Shown in pieces: positions 1 through 7,707 of a stretch of DNA of 14,153 nt. The DNA is from Clostridia bacterium. GTDB lineage: Bacteria; Bacillota; Clostridia; Oscillospirales; CAG-272. How positions within the stretch are numbered: position 1 is the stretch's first letter; every line of letters begins with the position of its first letter. The notes beneath the pieces were generated by a model. The model saw only the letters and a list, made by a program, of their open reading frames with translations, was not told the origin of the DNA and did not search any database. Position numbers and translations under genes: made by a program. The stretch spans positions 1-14,153 of the forward strand of contig JAFTNI010000080.1 of assembly GCA_017451975.1 (NCBI GenBank). The letters run 5' to 3'.

Positions 1-386
1 CCGTGCCACGTTGTATAAACGTGCTGGCCCTTTTTATCAACGAGAAACTTATATACGTGCCCCTTTATTTTCGAAACGGCAGAGCCGCTGCTCACAATAT
101 AAGATTTCCCGCCGTACACGTTATCTATTATAACGCTTGCGCTTGCTTTTATTTTTCTGGCTTCCTCGGTGTGTATTTCAACTCCCTTTACATATTCCGG
201 GAGCGAGGAAAGCTTTTCTTTTTTCACAAGCCAGACAATTTCTATAGAAGGGTCAAGCTCGTGAAGCTTCATGGAAATATATTTCGGGTTATCGGAATAT
301 TGCCCCTCGAAGCTTGTGAATACCCATGTATTCTTTTTTGTGCGCTGCAATTTTGATTTGAGTAAGCCAAATATCTGTCCCGGCAT
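1..386 (-). CDS. CDP-glycerol glycerophosphotransferase, TagB/TagF-like (N-terminal part, cut by window edge)
   Basis: Only the first 128 codons are present; the gene runs off the left edge. The visible protein begins MPGQIFGLLKSK, then has a WVFTSFEGQYSDNPKY segment (residues 21-36), an IVWLVKK strand (50-56), a VIIDN strand (85-89) and ends at TTWH (125-128), where the next codon starts GG. This order is the N-terminal pattern of TagB/TagF/SpsB-type enzymes, in which the TWHG histidine belongs to the active site. The family moves glycerol phosphate from CDP-glycerol onto a lipid-linked or polymer acceptor at the inner face of the membrane. The start is chosen for an AAGGAGG site six bases upstream of ATG. 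It is the last visible gene of the operon, 47 bp after the GT32 gene, and TagD upstream would make its donor. Whether it adds one phosphoglycerol or a chain cannot be told from this part. Confidence 0.82.
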   Translation of the reverse strand, partial: MPGQIFGLLKSKLQRTKKNTWVFTSFEGQYSDNPKYISMKLHELDPSIEIVWLVKKEKLSSLPEYVKGVEIHTEEARKIKASASVIIDNVYGGKSYIVSSGSAVSKIKGHVYKFLVDKKGQHVYTTWH

Positions 387-433
387 ATGCACCCTCCTTA
401 TCGTTACAGAGCCAAGCAAAAATTTTTATAAAA

Positions 434-1192
434 TTATTTTTTTCTGCCGAAAACGGCGCGTATTTTTGCCGTCAGCTTTTCGCCGAAGCATCTGCGGATA
501 ATTTTATAAACCTTGCCTCTGAATTTGCTGTAGTCGTCTACCCAGCTTGCGGCATACCTGTGTATGGAGCAAGTGTTTTCGGTTATGGTAAGCTTACCCG
601 TTTCCATATTGATGGGGCAGAAATAATCTACGGGGTATATAGTTACGTCTGCAACGGTTTGAATTTCGTTTACGTCGCGCAGGCCGTATTCGCGCAGAAA
701 GAGCGTAGTTCTGTCTACAATGGTAGTAAGGTCATTTGTGCCGTCGGGCTTCAAAAAGGAGCTTTTTTCATAATCGTCGAGCAGGTCTTTTATAAGCTTC
801 AGCCCCGGCTCTACCGCAAGCCCCAGCCCGGGAGCAACGGCGAGGCGCGAAGCGGGGTCGTTTTCGTCTACCTTGTTTTCACAGCCCATAAAGTTGCCCT
901 TTGCAAGTATTTCGTCGAAGGATTTTATAACCTCAACGTCGGTATCAAAGTAAACACCGCCCTGCTCGTATAAAATTTTAAACCTTGCGTAATCGCTTAC
1001 GAAAGCCCATTTTTTCGCCGCATAAGCCTCTTTTACATATTGGCAGCAGTTTACGTCGAAATTGCTTTCGTTCCATTCAATAATTTCATAATCGGGGAAA
1101 AACTTTTTCCAGCTTTCAAGGCATTTTTTTCCGAGGTCGTTTAAAGGGTTGCCACCAAACCAGCAATAATGTATTTTCTTAGGAATGTTCAT
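434..1192 (-). CDS. Glycosyltransferase family 32 (DXD sugar-binding, capsular polysaccharide type)
   Basis: A 252-aa protein starting MNIPKKIHYCWFGG, the usual opening of the Gly_transf_sug/GT32 family (Och1-like, bacterial capsule enzymes). Residues 63-87 hold the core AFVSDYARFKILYEQGGVYF followed by DTDVE, with the metal-binding DXD at 83-85. The enzyme is expected to be cytoplasmic or membrane-associated and to add a sugar from a nucleotide donor to the lipid-linked repeat unit; donor and acceptor cannot be read from the sequence. The C-terminus is basic (RRCFGEKLTAKIRAVFGRKK), which could help it bind the membrane. Its ATG follows the TAA of the polymerase gene with no gap, and the ribosome site GAGGAGA lies inside the last codons of that gene, so translation is probably coupled. 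The length is normal for the family. Confidence 0.88.
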   Translation of the reverse strand: MNIPKKIHYCWFGGNPLNDLGKKCLESWKKFFPDYEIIEWNESNFDVNCCQYVKEAYAAKKWAFVSDYARFKILYEQGGVYFDTDVEVIKSFDEILAKGNFMGCENKVDENDPASRLAVAPGLGLAVEPGLKLIKDLLDDYEKSSFLKPDGTNDLTTIVDRTTLFLREYGLRDVNEIQTVADVTIYPVDYFCPINMETGKLTITENTCSIHRYAASWVDDYSKFRGKVYKIIRRCFGEKLTAKIRAVFGRKK

Positions 1193-2332
1193 TTATTTCT
1201 CCTCTTTTTTAACGTATCGAAGTAAAAACAATATAAAGTAGATATACAAATATGAGTCTGTATAGAAGCTTTCAAAGAAGCAGATGGGCAACACGCTTAT
1301 AAACGCCATCTGCGGTGTGGTAAGCTCCCTTCCCTCTATATCGTCTTTGAATTTGTTTATGAAGCAAAGAATGGTTGTAAGCATGGGGATAATACCGAGT
1401 ATCTTCCACACACCTATGAGCATATGGTGGGAGGAGGAGGTAAACCTGCTTTCGATAGTCTGGAACAAAATAGAGTTACCGCAGCCGAAAATCGGGTACG
1501 CCATTATAAGGTAGAAGGCGGAGCTCCATATAATCTGTCTGCCGCTGAAAAGCGATTTACCAAGTATCTTGAAGTTGCCGAGCACGCTGTAAAGCCCAAC
1601 GTACACAACGGCAAAAAGAAGGCTGAACACAAGCGCGGCAATTACTATTCTGCGCAACACCTTATAGCTGAACGGCTTTTTGAAAATAAATATCAGCGCT
1701 ATGAACAAAACGAGCGATATGAGCGCAGACCTTGATGCAAACTCATAAATTTTATAGCCGTATATAGCAAGGCAAAGAACCTTGAATATAATGTTCACAC
1801 GCTCGCTTACGTTCAGCGTTTCTATAAAGCAAACGAGGTGAAACGCCGCCGCAAGGTAGAGGATAGAAACCGTGTTGGAGTTTATATTATTTCCGAAAAG
1901 GTCGAATATCATGGAAAGGTTATGGTTTACGACCTTCATAGTGAACAGGTAAAGCGAAAGCGTTACCGTAACGGTAACGTGCAATATTCTGTATATTTTC
2001 TGTGTAACAGACATATTGTTGAAAACCACCATCATGAGCAAAAGGTTCAGAAACTGAACTATGCTTCCCCACGAGGAATAAAATATGCCCGTTACCACCA
2101 CAGATGCCGCGTTAAGCGCCAGAACAATAAGCATTTTTTTGTTGAACTTATCAAAGTTCAGCAAAAAGAGAATACTCATCATCGCAAACGTTACAAGCAG
2201 CATCAGCACGTTTATAAGCTTCAGAAATCTGCCTATCAGCGTAAAAAGCCCCACAAAAGGCAACGCAAGAAGCAGAATTGCCGTTATTTTCTTGATTATT
2301 TCGTTGTTTTTATCTATACGTATACGCATCAT
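1193..2332 (-). CDS. O-antigen ligase/Wzy-like polysaccharide polymerase, multi-spanning membrane protein
   Basis: A 379-aa, very hydrophobic protein with roughly ten to twelve membrane spans, starting near residue 15 and reaching the C-terminal end. A hydrophilic break at residues 252-272 holds SGRQIIW (263-269), followed by YPIFGCGNS (279-287) and SSHHMLIGVWKILGI (299-313). Together with SRSALISLVLF (200-210), these match the layout of O-antigen ligase and Wzy polymerases: SR near the start of a span, a periplasmic or extracellular loop with R, a GxG, then H and G. The family joins lipid-linked repeat units on the outer face of the membrane. ATG at 2332 is followed at once by a second ATG (2329) and the ribosome site is weak (GAGAGA), so either could be used. 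The gene lies 21 bp after GT4 and touches GT32. Weak sequence conservation is normal here; a ligase rather than a polymerase remains possible. Confidence 0.72.
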   Translation of the reverse strand: MMRIRIDKNNEIIKKITAILLLALPFVGLFTLIGRFLKLINVLMLLVTFAMMSILFLLNFDKFNKKMLIVLALNAASVVVTGIFYSSWGSIVQFLNLLLMMVVFNNMSVTQKIYRILHVTVTVTLSLYLFTMKVVNHNLSMIFDLFGNNINSNTVSILYLAAAFHLVCFIETLNVSERVNIIFKVLCLAIYGYKIYEFASRSALISLVLFIALIFIFKKPFSYKVLRRIVIAALVFSLLFAVVYVGLYSVLGNFKILGKSLFSGRQIIWSSAFYLIMAYPIFGCGNSILFQTIESRFTSSSHHMLIGVWKILGIIPMLTTILCFINKFKDDIEGRELTTPQMAFISVLPICFFESFYTDSYLYIYFILFLLRYVKKEEK

Positions 2333-2353
2333 ATGCCATTTCTCTCATCTTTT

Positions 2354-3418
2354 TCAGATAAAACTTTTATATTTTTCTATAGTTTTATCAGCCACCTTAT
2401 CCCACAGGAATTCCTGCGCGATAAGCTCTGTCGCATTTTTGGATTTAAGCTTGTAAAGCTCTTTTTCGCTTATTGCATCTCTTATTTTTTCCGCAATAGC
2501 GCCCGCTGCGGTGGGGCAAGTCCAGCCGCAAGCATATTCGTCTATAATTCCGCTGAGCGTCGTTCCCTCTGTCACAAGGCAAGGCAAGCCGTAGCTCAAT
2601 GCCTCGAGTATGCCCATGGGCATACCCTCTGTGCGCGATGTCTGTATAAATATGTCGGCGTTCATGAGCGCTTCTTCCTTTTCGCGCCCCGAAATTTCGT
2701 GGTTCAATATAACAATTTCAGAAAGCTTTCTTTCGTTTATCATTTCTTCGAGCGCGGCGTACCTACCCTGGTAATCGGGGCCGTACATATAAAGCTTTGC
2801 GTTCTTTTCACGCATAAGCGCTTCGTTTTCCTTCACCGCATCGAGCATAAGGTCAAAGCCCTTTATGTGGGCCTCCAGCCTGCCTATGAAAAGAAAATTC
2901 ACACCGTTTTCGCTGAAGCTTTCTTTTCTTTTACCGGGCATATTCACGCCGTTTGTGCCGACAATTTTGTTTTTGCCGAAGCGCGTAAGGCTTTTTTCGC
3001 GCTCGGAAAGGCACTGCAGCGCCTTTGCGCCGTTTATAAAAGCTCCAAAAAGAAGCAGGTTGGCAACCTTTTTCTTAAGCCATTTTTTCTTCTGAGCCTC
3101 TGCCGATAATTCACCGTGAGGAATGATAACGTAAGGAATTTTGCTCTTACGCAAGGTGTACGATATTTTCAGGTAATCCACTCGGTAAGCCTCGTGGAAC
3201 ACAACCAGGTCGGGCTTGCAAAAGGGCGCGGGCAGGTTTTTCAAGGAAAAATCCTTTTCATAATCGAAGCGCGGCGCAACGCCGTCAATATCAACGTTAT
3301 TGATATTGATAAGGCCCACCTTTGCAAATTTCTGCTGTGACTTTATGTGCTCGGGCACCGCAACGCAAACGCCGTTGAACGGGTTGTTCTTTATAGCCGC
3401 AATGTGCAAAATAACCAT
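2354..3418 (-). CDS. Glycosyltransferase family 4 (GT-B fold)
   Basis: Starting at ATG 3418 the protein has 354 residues. The acceptor-side domain has VVFHEAYR (72-79) and a VIIPHGE strand (97-103). The nucleotide-binding half begins at FLFIGRLEAHIKGFD (175-189) and carries the EX7E signature in SRTEGMPMGILEALSYGLP (261-279; E264 and E272), which holds the donor in GT4 enzymes. It is a retaining, cytoplasmic glycosyltransferase; the sugar is unknown. A GTG three codons upstream (3427) is in frame and would add three residues. I prefer ATG 3418 because GAGGTG sits six bases before it, while the GTG has no site of its own. The gap to tagD upstream is 46 bp and holds no terminator, so it belongs to the same operon. 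Confidence 0.9.
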   Translation of the reverse strand: MVILHIAAIKNNPFNGVCVAVPEHIKSQQKFAKVGLININNVDIDGVAPRFDYEKDFSLKNLPAPFCKPDLVVFHEAYRVDYLKISYTLRKSKIPYVIIPHGELSAEAQKKKWLKKKVANLLLFGAFINGAKALQCLSEREKSLTRFGKNKIVGTNGVNMPGKRKESFSENGVNFLFIGRLEAHIKGFDLMLDAVKENEALMREKNAKLYMYGPDYQGRYAALEEMINERKLSEIVILNHEISGREKEEALMNADIFIQTSRTEGMPMGILEALSYGLPCLVTEGTTLSGIIDEYACGWTCPTAAGAIAEKIRDAISEKELYKLKSKNATELIAQEFLWDKVADKTIEKYKSFI

Positions 3419-3464
3419 TATCCTCACCTCAAATTATCAGCATAGCTCAATGTTAAAATTCAGT

Positions 3465-3860
3465 TTAAACCTTTTTTATATCTTTTTTTATCTGCGTCGT
3501 GCTTATTTCCGGTGTTCTAGGCAAATAAACAACCTCGCAGCCTTCCTCTTCCAGGAAGTCGAATTTACCCTTCCAGTCGTCACCCATAACGAAGGTGTCG
3601 ATGTGGTATTCGTGTATGTCTGTTCTCTTCTGCTCCCAGCAGGTTTCGGGTATAACGAGGTCAACATATCTTACAGCCTCTACAAGCGCTTTGCGCTGTT
3701 CGTATGTAAAATAGCATTTTTTCTGTTTTTCGTTCCAGTTGAATTCGTCCGTTGAAATAACTACCACGAGGTAATCGCCAAGCGCCTTTGCGCGCTTGAG
3801 CAGGTTTATGTGGCCATAATGCAAAAGGTCGAATGTTCCATATGTAATAACACGTTTCAT
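3465..3860 (-). CDS. tagD: Glycerol-3-phosphate cytidylyltransferase
   Basis: A 131-aa protein, the normal size for TagD (about 130). It makes CDP-glycerol from CTP and sn-glycerol-3-phosphate in the cytoplasm. The nucleotidyltransferase signature is complete: YGTFDLLHYGHINLLKRA with the HxGH motif at 14-17, and the late motif RTPEISTTQI (115-124), which corresponds to the RTxxISTT loop of the family. VRYVDLVIP (63-71) and DTFVMGDDW (88-96) also fit. The ribosome site AAGGAGA is seven bases before ATG. It follows the licD gene by only 17 bp and precedes GT4. In this operon its product is the likely donor for the TagB/TagF-like protein and possibly for LicD. The family also includes enzymes for other alcohol phosphates, but the motifs fit glycerol best. 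Confidence 0.93.
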   Translation of the reverse strand: MKRVITYGTFDLLHYGHINLLKRAKALGDYLVVVISTDEFNWNEKQKKCYFTYEQRKALVEAVRYVDLVIPETCWEQKRTDIHEYHIDTFVMGDDWKGKFDFLEEEGCEVVYLPRTPEISTTQIKKDIKKV

Positions 3861-3877
3861 CTGTCTTTCTCCTTAAG

Positions 3878-4693
3878 TTATTCGGATAAATAGCTTTTCT
3901 CTAAGTCCATAGATACGTAATCGTGGTGAGTAACGCGTTTTTCCACGGGCGGCAGCTTCATATAGTCGCCGTAAAGCCCCCTGAGGTATGCGTCGGTATC
4001 TTCCTGAACGTATATTTCGGCAGTTTCGAATTTGCAAAGCTTCGGCGTGCCGTATATTCTCTTTTCGTGTATTTCCTTTTCGCCCCAGGCGCCGAAGCAG
4101 TTGGCGATATATTTGCAATCGTCAAAGGAACGGCTTGCGCCGAGAGCGTCTATTTTTTTCGTTATCTTGCGCGCATCGATTATAAAATCGGGTATGCAGC
4201 GCGAAACAACGATAGCCATGTTCTTATACCATTTGCGCCCTTTTCTTATAGCGCATATGCGCGTATGGGCAAGGTTATTGAGCTTTTGGATTTTTTTGAA
4301 GTGCGCGCGAACGTCTTCCATATCGTCGCCCATGCCGTCAAGCGGGAATATATCAATAAAAATGCCGCGCTTCGTGTTATATCTCGTGTTTTCCACAAGC
4401 GTCGTGGTTTTATCGTATACCTTACCGTATGCATAAACGAAATCCTTCTTTTCAGAGGGGAATTCAAAGCAATATTCGTTTTCGCTTTTGAAATTTGCCA
4501 CGAGCTTGCGCAGCTTTTCATAGTCGTTTCTGGGCATACCTACGTCTATATCGTCGTCCCACGGTATAAAGCCGTTGTGGCGCACTGCGCCCAGCGCCGT
4601 GCCGCCCATAGCGTAATATCTGAGACCGTTTTCAACGCAAAAGCCGTGAAACCAGGAAAACATATCCAAAAGCTTTTTCTGTAAATCCGTCAT
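3878..4693 (-). CDS. LicD family phosphotransferase
   Basis: A 271-aa protein with the LicD signature in its first third: YYAMGGTALGAVRHNGFIPW (residues 26-45), then DDDIDVGMPRNDY (46-58), a metal-binding acidic cluster of the nucleotidyltransferase fold. Known LicD proteins transfer phosphocholine from CDP-choline to cell-surface glycans; relatives in animals (fukutin and FKRP) transfer ribitol phosphate from CDP-ribitol. No choline uptake, kinase or cytidylyltransferase gene is in the window, while tagD lies just 17 bp downstream, so I infer that CDP-glycerol could be the donor here. A GAGG site precedes ATG 4693 by about seven bases, and the gap to the GT2 gene is 35 bp. Length is typical. 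The family call is firm; the transferred group is not. Confidence 0.9.
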   Translation of the reverse strand: MTDLQKKLLDMFSWFHGFCVENGLRYYAMGGTALGAVRHNGFIPWDDDIDVGMPRNDYEKLRKLVANFKSENEYCFEFPSEKKDFVYAYGKVYDKTTTLVENTRYNTKRGIFIDIFPLDGMGDDMEDVRAHFKKIQKLNNLAHTRICAIRKGRKWYKNMAIVVSRCIPDFIIDARKITKKIDALGASRSFDDCKYIANCFGAWGEKEIHEKRIYGTPKLCKFETAEIYVQEDTDAYLRGLYGDYMKLPPVEKRVTHHDYVSMDLEKSYLSE

Positions 4694-4728
4694 AAAATAC
4701 CTCTTAAATTTCAGCTGATTTTAAAGTG

Positions 4729-5550
4729 TTATCTGTGCAGAATTTTTTTGAAGATGAAGCCCCTTACCTTATTGGGCACGAGAGCAACGGCAAGCTGAAC
4801 GGAAAGGGAGTAATAGTAATCCCAAAAGCCGATATATCCGGTTTCCCTTACCTTTTTTCTGCCCTGCTTATACTTTTTGAAGTATGCAAAGCCGCCTCTG
4901 CGCTCATACATATCCTTGCCTATGCGCACGAAAACGAGCGAATCGTCTATATTCATGCATTTTGCGCCCGCCTGGATCATATTTACCCAAAGCAACGTAT
5001 CTTCCATAAGCAGGCAGGATTGGTAATTGCCCGCGCGAAGCACGGTGCTTTTTTTGAACATAACAGCAACGTGGTTGAAGCCGTCGCGGCGCTTCTGGTA
5101 TTCTTTTATGCTCTTGTCGTCGAGCGGAACCTTTCTTTGCGCAACGATATTTTCGGCGTTTTCCTCGAATTCGAGAATGTGGCTGCCGCAAATATCGAGC
5201 TCGGGGTCTTTTTCAAACTCTGCAAGCTGCTTTTCAAACCTGTCTTTTCTGGAAATATCGTCTGTATCCATTCTTGCCACAAGCTCGTTTTTGCAGTGGA
5301 GCATACCCTCTGCAAGCGCAAGGCCGAGCCCCACGTTCTTTTCAAGCGGAACGAAGGTATAAAGCTCGGGGTTTTTCGCCGCGTAATCTGCAAGAGTTTT
5401 TTCAAGCTCGTCTGTAAGCGGGCCATCCTTCACTATTACGATTTCATCGGGCATAACCGTCTGGCAAAGAATGCTTTCCAGGCATTCCACGAGGTTTTCG
5501 GGCTTTTCTTTTATGTACAGCGACATAAGAACGGAAAATTTATTGTCCAT
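4729..5550 (-). CDS. Glycosyltransferase family 2 (GT-A fold)
   Basis: A 273-aa protein beginning MDNKFSVLMSLYIKEKPENL, which resembles the capsule and exopolysaccharide branch of GT2 (AmsE-like). Donor-site landmarks are VIVKDGP (38-44), a KNVGLGLALAEG helix (71-82), the metal-binding ARMDTDDISRKDRFEKQL stretch with DTDD at 95-98, FNHVAVMFKKS (158-168) and the MEDTLLW acceptor-side acid pair (182-188). It probably adds the second sugar to the lipid-linked unit, since it follows the phosphoglycosyl transferase directly; that order is inference. Its ATG lies 11 bp inside the end of the upstream gene and has AAGGAGAAGG before it, a sign of coupled translation. No signal peptide or clear membrane span is seen. 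Confidence 0.9.
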   Translation of the reverse strand: MDNKFSVLMSLYIKEKPENLVECLESILCQTVMPDEIVIVKDGPLTDELEKTLADYAAKNPELYTFVPLEKNVGLGLALAEGMLHCKNELVARMDTDDISRKDRFEKQLAEFEKDPELDICGSHILEFEENAENIVAQRKVPLDDKSIKEYQKRRDGFNHVAVMFKKSTVLRAGNYQSCLLMEDTLLWVNMIQAGAKCMNIDDSLVFVRIGKDMYERRGGFAYFKKYKQGRKKVRETGYIGFWDYYYSLSVQLAVALVPNKVRGFIFKKILHR

Positions 5551-6280
5551 TTACCTTCTCCTTATCTTCTTCTGCGAGCACATCGGGGTATTCCTTGCCG
5601 AGCACGGCAAAAACCGTTCTGAACATCGTGGCGATATCCTTCCAGAAGCCGAAATGCTCTATTGAGTAAAGATTATATCTCATTTTACCGGGCAGAACCT
5701 TCTCTACATATACCTTATCAGTATCCTCTGCGCCTTCAAGAAGCTTATCTTCGTCTTTGTAAAGAATGCTTGCTTCCGAGGTAATTCCCGCGGGGAGAAG
5801 AAGCGTTGCCATCATTTCAGGGGTATATTTTTCCACGTATTTCACAGCCTCGGGTCTTGTGCCCACGAACGTCATCGTGCCGCGCAAAACGTCGATAAGC
5901 TGGCTTATTTCATCGAGCCTGCACTTGCGTATAACCTTGCCCACGCGCGTAATGCGGGAGTCGTTGTTTACGGTAACGTGTGCGCCCTTTTTATCTGCGT
6001 CCTGCACCATTGTGCGGAACTTGAAAATGCGGAATTTTTTATTGTACTGCGTAACTCTCATCTGCCTGTAGAAAACAGGGCCCTTGGAATCTATTTTTAT
6101 AGCGATTGCAAGAACAAGAAATACGGGCGAAAGAATTATGAGCATAACGAGCGACACGACGATATCGAAAGCTCCTTTAAGCACAAGGCTCGCCGTTTTC
6201 TTTTTGAGAATATCGTAGTATTTGCGAACTTCCTCCGTCTGCATTTCAGGCGGCAGTTTATCCCATTTCTTTAAAAGCAT
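5540..6280 (-). CDS. Monotopic phosphoglycosyl transferase (bacterial sugar transferase, PglC/WcaJ C-terminal type)
   Basis: A 246-aa protein that probably starts the polymer by moving a sugar-1-phosphate onto undecaprenyl phosphate at the inner membrane face. It has a soluble N-terminus (1-35), one membrane-embedded helix (about 38-62) ending IKIDSKGPVFYRQMRV, the KFRIFKFRTM motif (82-91), the catalytic Asp-Glu pair in RLDEISQLIDVLRGTM (D123, E124) and FVGTRPEAVKYVEKY (138-152). Here GTRP stands where many relatives have GPRP. It lacks the four extra N-terminal spans of WbaP/WcaJ, so it belongs to the short class. The ATG comes two bases after the TAA of the aminotransferase gene. The pairing suggests that the first sugar is the amino sugar made by that enzyme, which is inference. 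Confidence 0.92.
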   Translation of the reverse strand: MLLKKWDKLPPEMQTEEVRKYYDILKKKTASLVLKGAFDIVVSLVMLIILSPVFLVLAIAIKIDSKGPVFYRQMRVTQYNKKFRIFKFRTMVQDADKKGAHVTVNNDSRITRVGKVIRKCRLDEISQLIDVLRGTMTFVGTRPEAVKYVEKYTPEMMATLLLPAGITSEASILYKDEDKLLEGAEDTDKVYVEKVLPGKMRYNLYSIEHFGFWKDIATMFRTVFAVLGKEYPDVLAEEDKEKVNGQ

Positions 6281-6282
6281 AA

Positions 6283-7497
6283 TTATATGTACTCTTTCAA
6301 AATCTTAACGTATTTTTCTATAACGTATTCAATTTCCTCGTCTTTAAGGCAGGTGTGAAGCGGCAAGGAAATTTCGTTTGCGAAGTTTGCGTATGCGTTG
6401 GGGTAATCTTTTATATCGAAGCCGAGGTTTTTATATGCCGTGTGCATGGGCAGGGGCTTGTAGTGTACGTTGCAGGCAACGCCCTCTTCCGCCATTTTTA
6501 TGATGATTTCGCATCTCTGCTCATGTGTAACACCGGGCACTCTGGTAAGGTAGAGGTGGCCGGAGGATTCATATTCGTCTGTATAGTGGTTGAGCACCTT
6601 AACGCCGAGGGGCTTGAGCGCCGCATCGAATTTACCTATTATCTCTTTTCTTCTTGCGAGCATTTCGGGGTAACGCTTCATCTGCACAAGGCCGATAGCC
6701 GCCGCAACGTCCGTCATATTGCACTTGTACCAGGGGCCAACGATATCGTATTCCCAAGCGCCAAGCTTCGTTTTCGCAAGAGCATCCTTGCTCTGGCCGT
6801 GGAGCGAGAAAAGCTGAACTCTCTTGTAAATATCCTCGTTATCTATGCCTTCAAGCGTTCTCCAAGTGAGCGCGCCGCCCTCTGCTGTGGTGAAGTTCTT
6901 TACGGCGTGGAAGGAGAAGGAAGAGAAATCTGCCACGCTGCCGAGCATTTTGCCGTGGTACTTCGCACCGAAGGAGTGCGCCGTATCCGCCATAACGGCA
7001 ACTCTGCCGAGCGCGCGCTGAACGTCACTTTCAGCCTTGAAAAGATTTTTCTTTCTTTCAACAATTTCAAAAATTCTGTCGTAATCGCAAGGAATACCCG
7101 CAATGTCAACGGGAATTATGGCTTTCGTTCTTTCCGTAATAGCCGCTTCAAGCGCATCGTAGTCCATTTCAAGGCAATCCTTCTGCGTATCTACAAGCAC
7201 TATTTTCGCGCCAACGTGGTAGATGATAGAAGCGGAAGCCGTGTATGTGTAGGCAGAGGTTATAACCTCGTCACCCTCGCCAACACCGAGCACGCGCAAA
7301 GCCATTTCTGCACAAGCCGTTTGGGAATTGAGGCAAACGCACTTCTCTGTGCCGACGTATGCGGCAATCTGTCTTTCAAGCTCTTTGGTTCTGGGGCCCG
7401 TTGTTATCCAACCGGAGCGCAGAGCCGCCGCAACTTCTTCTATTTCCGCTTCGGAAATATCGGGAGGTGAAAAAGGGATATTCATTTTCGTGTTCAT
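6283..7497 (-). CDS. DegT/DnrJ/EryC1/StrS family PLP-dependent sugar aminotransferase
   Basis: A 404-aa protein, the usual length for the family. It probably converts a nucleotide-linked keto sugar to an amino sugar. Landmarks: IPFSPPDIS near the start, SGWITTGPRTKELE (about 28-41), ITSAYTYTAS (79-88), the PLP-contacting MADTAHSFGA (169-178, Asp171) and the Schiff-base lysine in SFHAVKNFTTAEGG (K200). NVHYKPLPMH is the substrate-side loop near the C-terminus. It is the first gene of the operon. Three in-frame ATGs (7503, 7497, 7485) compete: an AGAGG site is only 3 bases before the first and 9 before the second, so I chose 7497, weakly. Relatives include PglE-like and PseC-like enzymes; the exact keto sugar is unknown, and no dehydratase is in the window. 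Confidence 0.92.
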   Translation of the reverse strand: MNTKMNIPFSPPDISEAEIEEVAAALRSGWITTGPRTKELERQIAAYVGTEKCVCLNSQTACAEMALRVLGVGEGDEVITSAYTYTASASIIYHVGAKIVLVDTQKDCLEMDYDALEAAITERTKAIIPVDIAGIPCDYDRIFEIVERKKNLFKAESDVQRALGRVAVMADTAHSFGAKYHGKMLGSVADFSSFSFHAVKNFTTAEGGALTWRTLEGIDNEDIYKRVQLFSLHGQSKDALAKTKLGAWEYDIVGPWYKCNMTDVAAAIGLVQMKRYPEMLARRKEIIGKFDAALKPLGVKVLNHYTDEYESSGHLYLTRVPGVTHEQRCEIIIKMAEEGVACNVHYKPLPMHTAYKNLGFDIKDYPNAYANFANEISLPLHTCLKDEEIEYVIEKYVKILKEYI

Positions 7498-7503
7498 AGT
7501 CAT

Positions 7504-7672
7504 TTACCTCTTTATTAATTTTTAAAATTTTGGAATTTATTTGCTGTTTTACGGATTTTCTGCTTGAATTTCATATTCTGAGCGCTTGATATATCTATAC
7601 GATGCCGCGCAGAAGCGGAGGCATTCCCGTTTTGCCGTCAAGGCAAAAAACTACAGACCCCTCCTTATTTTA
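7504..7672 (-). promoter_or_regulatory. Structured 5' leader of the polysaccharide operon
   Basis: From the predicted start near 7672 to the first gene there are about 170 untranslated bases, long for a simple leader. In transcript order it has a GGAGG box near the 5' end (7661-7665), a perfect 7-bp hairpin TTTTGCC/GGCAAAA with a five-base loop (7630-7648), then a second hairpin with ATGCC/GGCAT outer and CGC/GCG inner stems and a four-base loop (7602-7624). The CCTCC in the second hairpin (7617-7621) can pair instead with the 5' GGAGG, so two mutually exclusive folds are possible. About 80 AT-rich bases follow before the start codon. No T-run follows either hairpin, so a plain attenuator is not evident. 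I do not recognise a known riboswitch class. Confidence 0.45.
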
Positions 7673-7678
7673 CAATTC

Positions 7679-7707
7679 ATTATATCACGAAAATATCTTT
7701 CTGTCAA
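7679..7707 (-). promoter_or_regulatory. Consensus sigma-A promoter of the polysaccharide operon
   Basis: On the minus strand TTGACA (7702-7707) and TATAAT (7679-7684) are both perfect and separated by exactly 17 bp. The start would fall near 7672. A promoter this strong should be highly active unless held back, which fits the idea that control happens in the long leader. Confidence 0.85.

Noticed and set aside
1838..3109. Plus-strand open frame of 423 codons
   Set aside because: It lies opposite the polymerase and GT4 genes, whose protein motifs are clear; it is rich in Arg, Lys and His without any domain.
6355..7470. Plus-strand open frame of 371 codons
   Set aside because: Antisense to the DegT aminotransferase; no recognisable domain or ribosome site.
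7560..7650. Leader peptide genes in the operon leader (an ATG frame of nine codons and a TTG frame of 26)
   Set aside because: Neither start has a ribosome site at a usable distance; the GGAGG upstream is too far away and seems to be part of a pairing instead.
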